Source: Burkholderia ambifaria (GTDB lineage: Bacteria > Pseudomonadota > Gammaproteobacteria > Burkholderiales > Burkholderiaceae). From it: DNA of 64,000 nucleotides. Of this stretch, positions 15,655 through 24,351 are shown piece after piece (position 1 is the first letter of the stretch; every line of letters begins with the position of its first letter). The DNA lies in the NCBI RefSeq assembly GCF_001443045.1, contig NZ_LKPJ01000022.1, positions 40,953 to 104,952 on the forward strand, in the 5' to 3' direction. The notes below the pieces were generated by a model. It worked only from the letters and a program-made list of their open reading frames with translations. It was not told the origin of the DNA and searched no databases. The position numbers were made by a program, and so were the translations under genes.

Positions 15655-17259
15655 GTGAAGATGTCAAGACGCGATGTTCTCGTCACCGGAGCCGCAGCGG
15701 CAATGAGTGCCGTATCCGGCCTCAAGGCCACTGCAGGTGAACGATCAAAGACTGCATTCGATATAGTGATTGTCGGTGGCGGCTCAGCTGGTGCAGTGCT
15801 TGCTGCGCGACTGAGCGCCGACGCTAACCGCAGCGTCCTGCTGCTTGAGGCGGGACCGAACTTCGCGCCCGGCAGCTATCCGGCGGTGCTCAGGAATGCC
15901 AATATCGTTGCGGGCTCACCCACCTACGACTGGCATTACCACACTGACGATGCCGCCCGCCTTGGCCACAACATCCCCGTCCCTCGTGGCCGTGTCGTCG
16001 GCGGCAGTTCCGCAATCAACGCGGCCGTGGCGATGCGCGCGCGCCCCTCCGACTTCGCTCGCTGGACACGGCGTGGCATCGACGGCTGGTCGTGGGACGA
16101 CGTTCTCCCCGCATATAAGGCGATGGAGAACACGCCGTCCGGCGATGATGCATGGCATGGGCGCTCAGGTCCCTTCCCGATTCGTCAAAGAACGGCCGAA
16201 GAAGACACGCCGGCGATGCGCGCATTCGTCGATGGTTCGCAGGCTCTAGGTCTGAGTCACGTACGGGATCTTAACGGTCCGGATCCGCGCGGTGTCGGCT
16301 ACTATGCGCTGAACGTCGTCGACGGCGTACGAATCAACACTGGCATGGCATACCTGACTGCCGCCGTGCGTGCGCGCCCCAATCTCGTCATCCGCGGCGA
16401 GGCCGAAGTCGATAGCGTAATGATCGAGCGCAAACGCGCAATGGGTGTGAAGCTCATCAGCGGGGAATTCATTCCCGCAGGAGAGGTCATCCTCTGTTCA
16501 GGTACGTTTGGCAGCCCTTCGATCCTCATGCGCTCAGGCATCGGCCCATCTTCGCACCTGCGGGATCTGGGTATCACTGCCGTCGTAGACCTTCCGGTCG
16601 GAAACCGGCTACAGGACCATCCGTTTTTCTACAACGTCTACGCATTGAAGCGTGAAGCCAATGCGATGACACCCGCGGCGGGGGCGATTGTCTGGACAGG
16701 TTCGCTCAGCGCAGCACCCGACGATCTCGACCTGCAGATTTCCGCCACGCATCTGGTCGACCCGAAGATCAGCCCGACCGGCGCCGCGATCGTGCTTGCC
16801 TGCGCGGTCACGTTACCGAAGTCGCTCGGCCAGTTTCGGTTGGCAAGCCGCAATCCGCGTGTCGCGCCCCGTATTCGCTACAACTTCTTCAGCGACACGA
16901 ACGATCTCGACCGGATGGCCGAGGCGGTCCAGCTGTCGCGAAAAATCGGGCGGACGGCACCATTCTCCTCGCTCATCTATCGCGAGATGGCGCCGGGTGC
17001 CGGCATCCGTACCGACGATCCGGCCGCATTGCGCGCCAATATCGTTGCCAATGTCGCGGCCTACCTGCATCCGACATCGACCGCACCGATGGGTGCCGAG
17101 TCGGATTCGTCCGCCGTTGTCGACCCGTGGGGTCGCGTGCGTGGCGTCGACGCATTGCGGGTAGTCGATGCGTCAATCATGCCTGAGATCCCTTCCGCGC
17201 CGACGAACGTGACGACCATCATGCTTACCGAGCGTATAGCCGCGACGATGACGGCCTGA
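15655..17259 (+). CDS. GMC-family FAD alcohol oxidoreductase, Tat-type signal
   Basis: A 534-residue choline-dehydrogenase-type flavoprotein. The N-terminus MSRRDVLVTGAAAAMSA is a twin-arginine signal. The FAD Rossmann motif IVGGGSAGAVLAARLS is at about residues 39-54, GMC signature 1 is GRVVGGSSAINAAVAMRA, and signature 2 is GTFGSPSILMRSGIGP. The active-site pair is H472 (HPTSTAPMG) and N518 (SAPTNVTT). It oxidises a primary alcohol to the aldehyde, probably in the periplasm. AGGAG seven nt before the GTG at 15655 decides that start over the ATG at 15661. The ALDH gene 112 nt downstream suggests sequential alcohol to acid oxidation. Confidence 0.9.
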   Translation: MKMSRRDVLVTGAAAAMSAVSGLKATAGERSKTAFDIVIVGGGSAGAVLAARLSADANRSVLLLEAGPNFAPGSYPAVLRNANIVAGSPTYDWHYHTDDAARLGHNIPVPRGRVVGGSSAINAAVAMRARPSDFARWTRRGIDGWSWDDVLPAYKAMENTPSGDDAWHGRSGPFPIRQRTAEEDTPAMRAFVDGSQALGLSHVRDLNGPDPRGVGYYALNVVDGVRINTGMAYLTAAVRARPNLVIRGEAEVDSVMIERKRAMGVKLISGEFIPAGEVILCSGTFGSPSILMRSGIGPSSHLRDLGITAVVDLPVGNRLQDHPFFYNVYALKREANAMTPAAGAIVWTGSLSAAPDDLDLQISATHLVDPKISPTGAAIVLACAVTLPKSLGQFRLASRNPRVAPRIRYNFFSDTNDLDRMAEAVQLSRKIGRTAPFSSLIYREMAPGAGIRTDDPAALRANIVANVAAYLHPTSTAPMGAESDSSAVVDPWGRVRGVDALRVVDASIMPEIPSAPTNVTTIMLTERIAATMTA

Positions 17260-17324
17260 GCGAACGGCACTCGTATCGGTAAGTGCACCGCTCCGCCAGC
17301 GACTCGATTGTATTTTAATCAGTA

Positions 17325-17348
17325 GTTCAAATCTTGTTCGATTTGAAC
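17325..17348 (+). promoter_or_regulatory. 24-bp perfect inverted repeat upstream of the ALDH gene
   Basis: GTTCAAATC, six nt, GATTTGAAC: perfect 9-bp arms ending 22 nt before the TTG start of the ALDH gene. This is a strong operator-like dyad in an AT-rich stretch, unlike any other site in the window. Lying so close to the start, it would act by repression. The protein is unknown; the LysR encoded at 14.6 kb is a candidate. Confidence 0.5.
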
Positions 17349-17370
17349 GTTTCATGACAGGAGAAAAATC

Positions 17371-18846
17371 TTGACCAGCAAGGCTCTTCTCTCGCCCGCA
17401 GACGTATGGAGCGAAAAGATCTACAGCAACGGATGGACCCGATCCCATTTCGCTAACACGGAAGACGTGCTGGAAAAGGCAACGGGGAAACGTCTGGGCT
17501 CCATCGGCATTGCATCGTCGCAGGATGTCGCCAAGGCTGCAGCCATTGCACGCGAGGCCCAAAAGGCGTGGGCAAGCGTACCCGGACCGAAGCGCGGCGA
17601 CGTGCTGCGGGAGTTCGCCCGGCTCGCGCTCGTCCATGCCGACGAGATCGCCGACCAGATCGTCAGGGAAACCGGGTCGATTCGCGCCAAGGCGCTGTGG
17701 GAAGTGCAAGTCTCGGCACGCGAAGTCCTCGAAGCCGCTACCCTCGGCAGCCAACCGCAGGGAGTGCTCGTCGCCACGGCCGAGGCCGGCCGCCAGAGTA
17801 TCGCGCGCCGCATCCCGGTCGGCGTGATCGGCATCATCACACCGTGGAACTCGCCATTCATTCTCGGTTCCCGGGCAATCGGTCCCGCGCTGGCGATGGG
17901 CAACGCCGTGATTCTGAAACCCGACGTACAGACGCCGATCGCCGGCGGTGTAACGTTCGCCCGTCTGTTCGAGGAAGCCGGTCTGCCCGTAGGACTCTTC
18001 CACGTCATACCCGGTGGTGCGGACACAGGTGCGGCACTCGTCAGCGAACCGCTCGTCGACATGATCAGCTTCACAGGGTCAACCCGCGTCGGCCGGCAGA
18101 TCGGTTCAATCGCGGGTGGCCAGCTGAAGCGTGTGTCGCTCGAACTCGGCGGCAACAACCCGTACATCGTCCTCGAAGACGCCGATATCGAGGCGGCAGC
18201 AAGCGCCGGCGCATGGGGAGCGTTCTTCCACCAGGGGCAGATCTGTCTCACGGCTGGCCGACATCTCGTCCACGAGCGCGTCGCCGAGGCCTATGCGGCC
18301 GCACTCGTGCGCAAGGCCAAGGCACTCGTGGTCGGCGATCCGTTCGACGAGCGCGTGCAGATTGGCCCGATCATCAATGAGCAGCAAGCGGCGAATGTGG
18401 ATCGAATCGTCACCGTCACGCGCGATCAGGGCGCCATCGTCCTGGCCGGTGGCACGCGCAGCGGGCTGTTCTTCGAACCGACGGTGATCGTCGGCGTGCG
18501 CCCCGGCATGGCCGCATTCGACGAGGAGATTTTCGGGCCCGTCGCGCCCATAACGACCTTCAGCAGCGACGACGAGGTCGTTGCACTGGCCAACGGCACC
18601 GATTACGGGCTGGTCGCCGCCGTTGCATCGGCCGATCTCGCTCACGCGCAGTGCATTGCGGACCGGCTGCACGCCGGCATCATTCACATAAACGACCAGA
18701 CAGTCCTGCACGAAGTCTACGGTCCAATCGGCGGCATCGGCACGTCCGGCAACGGCTTCAATCACAGCACGCTGACCAACGCCGACCAGTTCAGCGAGTG
18801 GCAATGGATCACGACTCGCCAACGGATCCCGACGTATCCGTTCTGA
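17371..18846 (+). CDS. NAD(P)-dependent aldehyde dehydrogenase, benzaldehyde dehydrogenase-like
   Basis: A 491-residue ALDH. The general base is E258 in VSLELGGNNPYIV and the nucleophile C292 in HQGQICLTAGRHLVHERV. The NAD-binding part contains IGIITPWNSPFILGSRAIGPALAMGNAVILKPD and SFTGSTRVG. Conserved C-terminal elements are EEIFGPVAPI and the GPIGGIGTSGNG loop. The overall pattern is closest to benzaldehyde/vanillin dehydrogenases (XylC type). AGGAG stands seven nt before the TTG at 17371, making TTG the start. It should oxidise the aldehyde made by the GMC enzyme encoded upstream, in the cytosol; the mismatch with the exported GMC enzyme means the aldehyde would have to cross the membrane. 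Confidence 0.9.
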   Translation: MTSKALLSPADVWSEKIYSNGWTRSHFANTEDVLEKATGKRLGSIGIASSQDVAKAAAIAREAQKAWASVPGPKRGDVLREFARLALVHADEIADQIVRETGSIRAKALWEVQVSAREVLEAATLGSQPQGVLVATAEAGRQSIARRIPVGVIGIITPWNSPFILGSRAIGPALAMGNAVILKPDVQTPIAGGVTFARLFEEAGLPVGLFHVIPGGADTGAALVSEPLVDMISFTGSTRVGRQIGSIAGGQLKRVSLELGGNNPYIVLEDADIEAAASAGAWGAFFHQGQICLTAGRHLVHERVAEAYAAALVRKAKALVVGDPFDERVQIGPIINEQQAANVDRIVTVTRDQGAIVLAGGTRSGLFFEPTVIVGVRPGMAAFDEEIFGPVAPITTFSSDDEVVALANGTDYGLVAAVASADLAHAQCIADRLHAGIIHINDQTVLHEVYGPIGGIGTSGNGFNHSTLTNADQFSEWQWITTRQRIPTYPF

Positions 18847-19028
18847 TCTTTTCTGCGGTGGCGGGGACGCCAACGGCCGGATCACGCGCCCCACGCATTT
18901 CGAAGAACACGGCGAGACACTGCCCGACTCCGGACATCCCGTCCGTTCTGAGTGGAGCGCAGACCGGGTTTGTCCCCACCTCCGAAGCAGGTAGCCTCGA
19001 AGCTCCTTCTACGACACGAGACTCAATC

Positions 19029-19928
19029 ATGCGCATCTTCGTTACCGGAGCATCCGGCTTTATTGGAGGAACCGTTTCACGACGACTCGTCGAAGCGGGT
19101 CATACCGTCCGTGGACTCGTTCGAGACCGCGAAAAGGCAGCTCGCCTGAGCGCCATGTCGATCGATCCCGTCATCGGCAATCTCGACGACAGCGCACTGC
19201 TGACGCGAGAAGCCTCCAACGCCGACGGGGTGATCAATGCCGCCGACAGTGACCATGCGGGTGCAATCGACGCGTTGTTGCACGGACTGCACGCATCAAA
19301 CAAGCCATTCATCCACACCAGCGGGTCGAGCGTGATCGCCGACGATGCGCGTGGGGAAAGCGCCACGGACGCGATCTACGACGAGGACACCCCATTCGTC
19401 GTGCTGCCCTTCAAGCAGCCGCGGCGTGACAACGAGCTACGCATCCTGGCGGCAAAGGACGTCGGCGTGCGTTCGATCGTCATCTGCCCGAGCAATGTCT
19501 ACGGTACCGGCTCAGGTCTGACTGCGGATAGTTTCCAGATTCCATTTCTCGTCTCACATGCACGTGAGACTGGTGTCGTCCGTATCGTCGGGCGCGGCTT
19601 GAACCGATGGTCCAACGTGCATGTCGCCGACCTGGCCGAACTTTATCTGCTCGCACTGAACGATGCGCCCGCCGGTGCCTATTACTTCGCCGAGAACGGT
19701 GAGGCGTCGTTCGCGGAAATCGGTGCATCAATCGCCGCTCGACTCGGGATGGAGCCGGTTCAGTCATGGCAAGCGGAAGAGGCACTGCCGCATTGGGGCG
19801 AAATGCACACCCACTACACGTTCGGCACCAACAGCCGCGTCCGGGCACGACGCGCACGCCGGGAGCTCGGCTGGCAACCCGTGCATACGTCGGCACAAAC
19901 ATGGATCGAACGGGAGATGTCCGCATGA
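19029..19928 (+). CDS. NAD-dependent epimerase/dehydratase family protein (extended SDR)
   Basis: A 299-residue atypical extended SDR. It starts MRIFVTGASGFIGGTVSRRLVEAGHTVRGLVRD, the glycine-rich NAD(P) motif. It continues with FIHTSGSSVIAD and VIGNLDDSALL, and has a substrate-domain end TYTFGTNSRVRARRARRELGW. A standard YxxxK pair is not obvious, as in several atypical members that act as reductases. It begins 182 nt after the ALDH gene and overlaps the next SDR by ATGA, so these two are translated together. The substrate is unknown. Confidence 0.82.
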   Translation: MRIFVTGASGFIGGTVSRRLVEAGHTVRGLVRDREKAARLSAMSIDPVIGNLDDSALLTREASNADGVINAADSDHAGAIDALLHGLHASNKPFIHTSGSSVIADDARGESATDAIYDEDTPFVVLPFKQPRRDNELRILAAKDVGVRSIVICPSNVYGTGSGLTADSFQIPFLVSHARETGVVRIVGRGLNRWSNVHVADLAELYLLALNDAPAGAYYFAENGEASFAEIGASIAARLGMEPVQSWQAEEALPHWGEMHTHYTFGTNSRVRARRARRELGWQPVHTSAQTWIEREMSA

Positions 19929-20755
19929 GCCAGGTATGGTTTATCACTGGCGGCGCAAATGGCTTGGGCGCCAGTATCGCAAAGGCCGCGCTCGCGGCCG
20001 GAAACCGCGTCGTCGTGAGCGATCTCGACACGGCACGCCTTGGCGAGCTGTACGAGTCTTACGGCACCGATGCATTGACCGTGAAGCTCGACATCCGCCA
20101 CCCGGAGCAGGCCGAATCCGCAGTCGCTGCCGCCCTCACGCACTTCGGACGAATCGATGTGCTGGTCAACAACGCCGGCTACGGGCAGTTCGGACCGTTC
20201 GAGACGATCGCGCCAGAAGCGATTGAACGCCAGTTCGCCACCAATGTGTTCGGCACGCTCAACGTCACGCGGGCAGTCCTGCCCGTGTTGCGCCGGCAAC
20301 GTGCGGGGCACGTGATCAACATGTCGTCCAACGGTGGTTTCAAGGGGGTGAGTGGCGCATCGATGTACTCGGCCTCCAAGTTCGCGATCGAAGGATTCTC
20401 CGAGTCGCTCGCCGAGGAAGTCGCGGCATTCGGCGTCAAGGTCACCATCGTTGAACCGGGTGCGTTTCGCACCAATTTTCTCGACAGCCAGGTTCTGCGC
20501 TACGGCGATCTGCCGATCGATGACTATGCGGCATTCTGGAGCGGAGCAAAAGCCGTGTTCGAGAAGCGCAACCACCAGCAGCGAGGCGATCCGGACAAGC
20601 TCGCCACTGCACTCGTCCGTCTCGCTGAAGACTCTTCACCGCCGCTGCGTTTTGTCGCCGGCGCGGACGCCCTGCACGTGGTCGAAGCGAAGCTGGCGGC
20701 AGTAGCCGACGATATTGCCGCGTGGCGCGACCTGACGCTTTCCACCGATTTCTGA
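19925..20755 (+). CDS. Short-chain dehydrogenase/reductase
   Basis: A 276-residue classical SDR. The cofactor motif is VWFITGGANGLGASIAKAAL, with NNAGYGQFGPFE (NNAG) and the catalytic triad element MYSASKFAIEGFSESLAEE (Tyr and Lys of YxxxK). The start at 19925 overlaps the previous stop by four bases. It catalyses an NAD(P)-dependent alcohol/ketone conversion. Cofactor preference cannot be fixed; the Asp after the second strand (VVVSDLDTARL) favours NAD. The neighbouring SnoaL protein follows 19 nt later. Confidence 0.88.
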   Translation: MSQVWFITGGANGLGASIAKAALAAGNRVVVSDLDTARLGELYESYGTDALTVKLDIRHPEQAESAVAAALTHFGRIDVLVNNAGYGQFGPFETIAPEAIERQFATNVFGTLNVTRAVLPVLRRQRAGHVINMSSNGGFKGVSGASMYSASKFAIEGFSESLAEEVAAFGVKVTIVEPGAFRTNFLDSQVLRYGDLPIDDYAAFWSGAKAVFEKRNHQQRGDPDKLATALVRLAEDSSPPLRFVAGADALHVVEAKLAAVADDIAAWRDLTLSTDF

Positions 20756-20774
20756 ATTATCTTGTGGAGCCCTG

Positions 20775-21251
20775 ATGAACATGCAGAACTACGAAGCGCG
20801 ACTCGACGCGCTGGAAAGCCGGTTTGCACTGGAACGTCTGATTGCGGCGTATAACCAGGCGTTTGACACTCACGACGAGGCGCTGCTGCGCGACATCTGG
20901 CACGACGACGCGCGTCTGCTGCTCGGCGACGCCTTCGGCAACTATACGGGGATCGATGCGATCGTCGAATCGGCACACCGGAACTGGCAGCAAATGCCGC
21001 ACATGCATCACTGGATGGCCAATCCACTGCTTGATATCGACGATGACCGCGCGTCCGGCAAAGTAGCGCTCGATGCGCTCGTCACTCACGTCGAACTCGG
21101 CCCGGCACAGATCAGTGGTTTGTATCACGACACCTTCGAACGCCGGAAGGGCCGCTGGGCCTTTACGCAGCGCCGATTCGAGCTGCACTACCTGACCCCG
21201 CTGCCGAACTGGAAGCCGATCGCGGGAAGCGAAGCGGCTGCACACGCGTAA
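20775..21251 (+). CDS. SnoaL-like NTF2-fold protein
   Basis: A 158-residue SnoaL_4-type protein: helices ALESRFALERLIAAYNQAFDTHDEALLRDIW, then a His-Asp-Asp segment HDDARLLLGDAFGNYTGIDAIVE and strands around MHHWMANPLLDIDDD and YHDTFERRKGRWAFTQRRFEL. The fold includes dehydratases, isomerases and ring-hydroxylating dioxygenase small subunits. It closes the rightward oxidation cluster that starts with the GMC gene, and is convergent with the second LysR gene. No reaction can be assigned. Confidence 0.8.
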   Translation: MNMQNYEARLDALESRFALERLIAAYNQAFDTHDEALLRDIWHDDARLLLGDAFGNYTGIDAIVESAHRNWQQMPHMHHWMANPLLDIDDDRASGKVALDALVTHVELGPAQISGLYHDTFERRKGRWAFTQRRFELHYLTPLPNWKPIAGSEAAAHA

Positions 21252-21305
21252 GCACGGACGCAGACGCGGGCGCAGGCGCGGGATCTCCTTGCCTGCATGC
21301 CCGCG

Positions 21306-22205
21306 TCACCGACGCGTCTTGTCGAGTTGCACGTGCTCGGAGAGAAAATCGATGAACGCACGCAATCGCGGCGTCACATGACGGCCTGACGGCCAAAGCA
21401 ACTGAAACGTATTCTGCTCGGCCACGTAGTTGTCGAGCACCGTCACCAGTTGCCCCGCATCAAGCGCATCACGCGCGGAAAATTCCGACACGTAAGCAAT
21501 GCCGACACCCGCGACCGCGAAATACATGCGGGCCTCGTTGGTATTGCACGTGATCGCAGTCGGCAATTGCAGCTCTTGCTCGTCGCCTGCGTCGCACCGC
21601 AGCCGCCACGTCTGCAGTTTCCCCGTATTCGGCATCCTGAATCGGATGCAATCGTGCCCGCCGAGTTCGCGAGGATGCAACGGCGTCCCGCGTCGCGCGA
21701 AGTAGTCGGGCGCGCCGACCAGCATCATCCTGAAACGGCCCAGCGGCCGTGCGGTCAGACGAGAATCGTCGACGTCGCCGCTGCGCACGACGGCGTCGTA
21801 GCCCTCGTCGATGATGTCCGCCATGCGGTTGTCGAAATCGAGATCGAGTTCGATCTCCGGATAACGCTGACGAAACGCTGCAAACACCGGCAGGAACGGA
21901 TCGCCGACCATCGGCAAGCCGATCCGCAGCCGCCCGCGAGGAACCGAACTCGCCTCCGACAGCTCGGCCTGCGCCGCATCGAACTCTGCGAGGATTCGCC
22001 GCGCGCGCTCGAGAAACAGCGCGCCTTCCGTCGTCAGCGCAACGCTGCGCGTGCTGCGATGAAACAATCGCACCCCAAGGCTTTGTTCGAGCCGCGTCAC
22101 ACTCTTGCCGATGCCCGATGCAGAGATGCCGAGTACGCGGCCAGCCGCAACGAAACTGCGTGTATCCGCAGCCTGTACAAAAACGTTCAGCGCGAAGCTG
22201 TCCAT
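21306..22205 (-). CDS. LysR-family transcriptional regulator
   Basis: A 299-residue LTTR. The winged helix is FVQAADTRSFVAAGRVLGISASGIGKSVTRLEQSLGVRLFHRSTRSVALTTEG. The effector domain has RGRLRIGLPMVGDPFLPVFAAFRQRYPEIELDLDFDNR and GVGIAYVSEFSARDALDAGQLVTVL. It is divergent from the NTF2-like gene at 22353. A palindrome CGGACA-N3-TGTCCG lies 22 nt upstream of its ATG and recurs at the promoter of the SDR-led catabolic operon at 32.4 kb. It is therefore the best candidate regulator of that operon. Confidence 0.88.
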   Translation of the reverse strand: MDSFALNVFVQAADTRSFVAAGRVLGISASGIGKSVTRLEQSLGVRLFHRSTRSVALTTEGALFLERARRILAEFDAAQAELSEASSVPRGRLRIGLPMVGDPFLPVFAAFRQRYPEIELDLDFDNRMADIIDEGYDAVVRSGDVDDSRLTARPLGRFRMMLVGAPDYFARRGTPLHPRELGGHDCIRFRMPNTGKLQTWRLRCDAGDEQELQLPTAITCNTNEARMYFAVAGVGIAYVSEFSARDALDAGQLVTVLDNYVAEQNTFQLLWPSGRHVTPRLRAFIDFLSEHVQLDKTRR

Positions 22206-22228
22206 GAGCCGACGCTCCTTGAATAGCG

Positions 22229-22244
22229 GACAGATTGTCCGTTC
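22229..22244 (-). promoter_or_regulatory. LysR-type operator, copy 1
   Basis: GAACGGACAATCTGTC on the minus strand is identical over 16 nt to the plus strand at 32429-32444. Here the dyad is perfect (CGGACA, three nt, TGTCCG). It lies just upstream of the LysR ATG (autoregulation) and about 110 nt upstream of the NTF2-like start. Confidence 0.6.
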
Positions 22245-22352
22245 AGCGGGGAACTCTACCTGACTTAATTCTCGTTGGAAAAGACGATAACTTTCCCGAT
22301 ATCCCGCGCGACATGTGCGACGACGTTAAACCGCCTCCGACAGGACGACCTC

Positions 22353-22739
22353 ATGACCACCGAACCAACCCTCCTGCAACTCGCCAATGAACTCGAGGCA
22401 CTCCGCTGGAACCGTATCCTGCATGGCGAAGCCCGCGCGCTCGCCGCTTTGCTGTCCGACGATCTCCGGTTCATTCATTCGACCGGGCTGAACGATGACA
22501 AGCACTCCTATCTCGCATCCATCGAAACCGGCGCCGTCGTCTATCATTCTGCCGATCGCGACATCGCTTTTGTCGAGCCGCTCGGCGATGCGGCCTTTTT
22601 CGTCAACGGCACCGTGAAGATGAGCGTCACGCTGCGCGGCACGCCACGCACCCTTCACTCGGTGTTCACGGTTGTCTGGCGCCGCGAGCAGGACGCGTGG
22701 CGGCTGGCGTTGCACCAGACCACCGCATTGCCGGCATGA
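22353..22739 (+). CDS. NTF2-like (DUF4440/SnoaL type) protein
   Basis: A 128-residue protein with the small NTF2-like layout: LLQLANELEALRWNRILHGEARALAALLSDDLRFIHSTGLNDDKHSYLASIETG, then paired strands VYHSADRDIAF and VTLRGTPRTLHSVFTVVWRREQDAWRLALHQTTALP. AGGACG precedes the ATG at 22353; a frame extends upstream but lacks a site. It is divergent from the LysR gene and shares its operator region, so it is probably a target of that regulator. The reaction is unknown. Confidence 0.8.
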   Translation: MTTEPTLLQLANELEALRWNRILHGEARALAALLSDDLRFIHSTGLNDDKHSYLASIETGAVVYHSADRDIAFVEPLGDAAFFVNGTVKMSVTLRGTPRTLHSVFTVVWRREQDAWRLALHQTTALPA

Positions 22740-22866
22740 GTACGCCACCGGTGTGCGCACGGACGACTCCGTGCCGCGCGGCTCGTTGTTCCGGTTGCAC
22801 CGAATCGAGCATCGCACGGCTACGCAATGCAATGACGTACCGCGCCAATCCGACTGGCAGCCTGCA

Positions 22867-24207
22867 TCACGCCGCGGTCTGCGCAACCGGCACGGCGCCC
22901 TGTCGGCAGATCCGGCCCAGCATGCCGACCGCCGCCGCCGTGGCCATCGCGGGCAATGCGGACGCAATCAGGGTCTGCTCCGCCGTCCACGTCATCGCCA
23001 TCAGGTAACCACCTGCGACGGGCCCCAGTACGGCGCCGAGCCGCCCGATACCTAGCGCCCATCCGGCGCCTGTCGCCCGCGCCGCGCTCGGATAGAGAAC
23101 AACGGCCAACGCATTGAGGCCCGATTGCCCGCCGAGCACGCAGAAGCCTGCCAGCGAGATGCAGGTCAGTGCGGGAATCGGCAACGAATGGAACATGCCG
23201 ATCCCGACGATGGCCATGCCGCCGGCCGCGAAATTCGCGATCAGCACCACGGCGTAGCCCCGGCGGTCGATCAGCAGCCCGAGTAGCCAGTTTCCGAGCA
23301 GTCCGCCCAGCCACAGCGCCGTGCCCGCAAGCACTGGCGTGCCAGGCGACGCGTCCGTACCGGCCATCAGCAACGGGATCCACGCTGCAAGGAAGTATGC
23401 ACACAGCATGTTGGCGAAATTCGCGCCCCACAGGAGCGGCGTCGCCACGGCCCTGCCGCCGCCGAGCAATGTCGCGACCGCATGTTGCCGAACCGGCCTC
23501 TCCGCGCGGAATTGAGATGCGCACGTCGTGTCGGGCGCCACGCGCTGGAGAAGACGCAGCGTCTGCGGTCGCCCCGGGCGTCGTGCCAAGGCGAACTGAA
23601 GCGATTCGGGCAATGCGATCCACATCGCCGCCGACAGTACGGCCGTCAGCAACGCACCAGCATGAAACACGCCACGCCATCCGAGGGTCTCGATGACGAA
23701 CGCGGCCACGGCGCCCCCCAGCACACCGCCAGCGATATAGCCTGACGACACGGCCATCATCAGCGTCACCCGAAAGCGGCGCGGGCTGTACTCGCCGGCC
23801 AGGGACATCGCATTGGGAACGACCGCGCCCATCCCGATACCCGCCGCGAACCGGATGGCAATCAGTTGATCGAGCGTACCCGCGTGCGTCGTCACCGCCA
23901 TGCAGCCGGCAACCCATACGCTCGCGGCAACGAGCAACGGGCGGCGCCCGATCCGGTCGGCCAATCCCGCAAGCAGCAACGACCCGGCAAACATGCCGAG
24001 CAGTCCTGCGCCGAATACCGGCCCCAGCACCGCCCGCTCGATACCCCATGTCTTCATCAAGGCCGGCGCGGCATAAGCCATCGCCTGCACGTCGTATCCG
24101 TCGACGACCATGCACAAACCGCACAGCGATAGCGCAAGCCATTGCAGCCGCCCCATCGGGCGCGCATCGAATACCGAAAGAACCGCCTCGTCCGACGACG
24201 CAGCCAT
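22867..24207 (-). CDS. Aromatic acid:H+ symporter (AAHS) family MFS permease
   Basis: A 446-residue twelve-helix permease. Helix 1 carries LCMVVDGYDVQAMAYAAPALMKTWG, where the D-G-Y/F-D motif is the signature of aromatic-acid:proton symporters (PcaK, BenK). The A-motif loop GLADRIGRRPLLVA and VVPNAMSLAGEYSPRRFRVTLMM are also typical. It should import an aromatic or heteroaromatic acid for the enzymes encoded upstream on the same strand, starting 144 nt after the FAD monooxygenase stop. A hairpin in that gap may reduce but need not stop readthrough. Confidence 0.88.
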   Translation of the reverse strand: MAASSDEAVLSVFDARPMGRLQWLALSLCGLCMVVDGYDVQAMAYAAPALMKTWGIERAVLGPVFGAGLLGMFAGSLLLAGLADRIGRRPLLVAASVWVAGCMAVTTHAGTLDQLIAIRFAAGIGMGAVVPNAMSLAGEYSPRRFRVTLMMAVSSGYIAGGVLGGAVAAFVIETLGWRGVFHAGALLTAVLSAAMWIALPESLQFALARRPGRPQTLRLLQRVAPDTTCASQFRAERPVRQHAVATLLGGGRAVATPLLWGANFANMLCAYFLAAWIPLLMAGTDASPGTPVLAGTALWLGGLLGNWLLGLLIDRRGYAVVLIANFAAGGMAIVGIGMFHSLPIPALTCISLAGFCVLGGQSGLNALAVVLYPSAARATGAGWALGIGRLGAVLGPVAGGYLMAMTWTAEQTLIASALPAMATAAAVGMLGRICRQGAVPVAQTAA

Positions 24208-24241
24208 GATTGTCTCCTCCGTGCCCTGACGGGTTTCTACA

Positions 24242-24263
24242 GTTGCGGCGGATTCGCCGCAAC
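24242..24263 (-). terminator. Hairpin between monooxygenase and permease genes
   Basis: GTTGCGGCG, loop GATT, CGCCGCAAC: perfect 9-bp stem 35 nt upstream of the permease ATG and about 90 nt past the monooxygenase stop. Without a T run it may be a processing or attenuating hairpin rather than a full terminator. Confidence 0.4.
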
Positions 24264-24351
24264 CCTTCGCCGCCTCATGACGATCCGGACGGCCGCGTGA
24301 TCGCGGTCCGCCTTCTTGTCCTACCCATTCACGCCTGCCGCGCGACGCACA

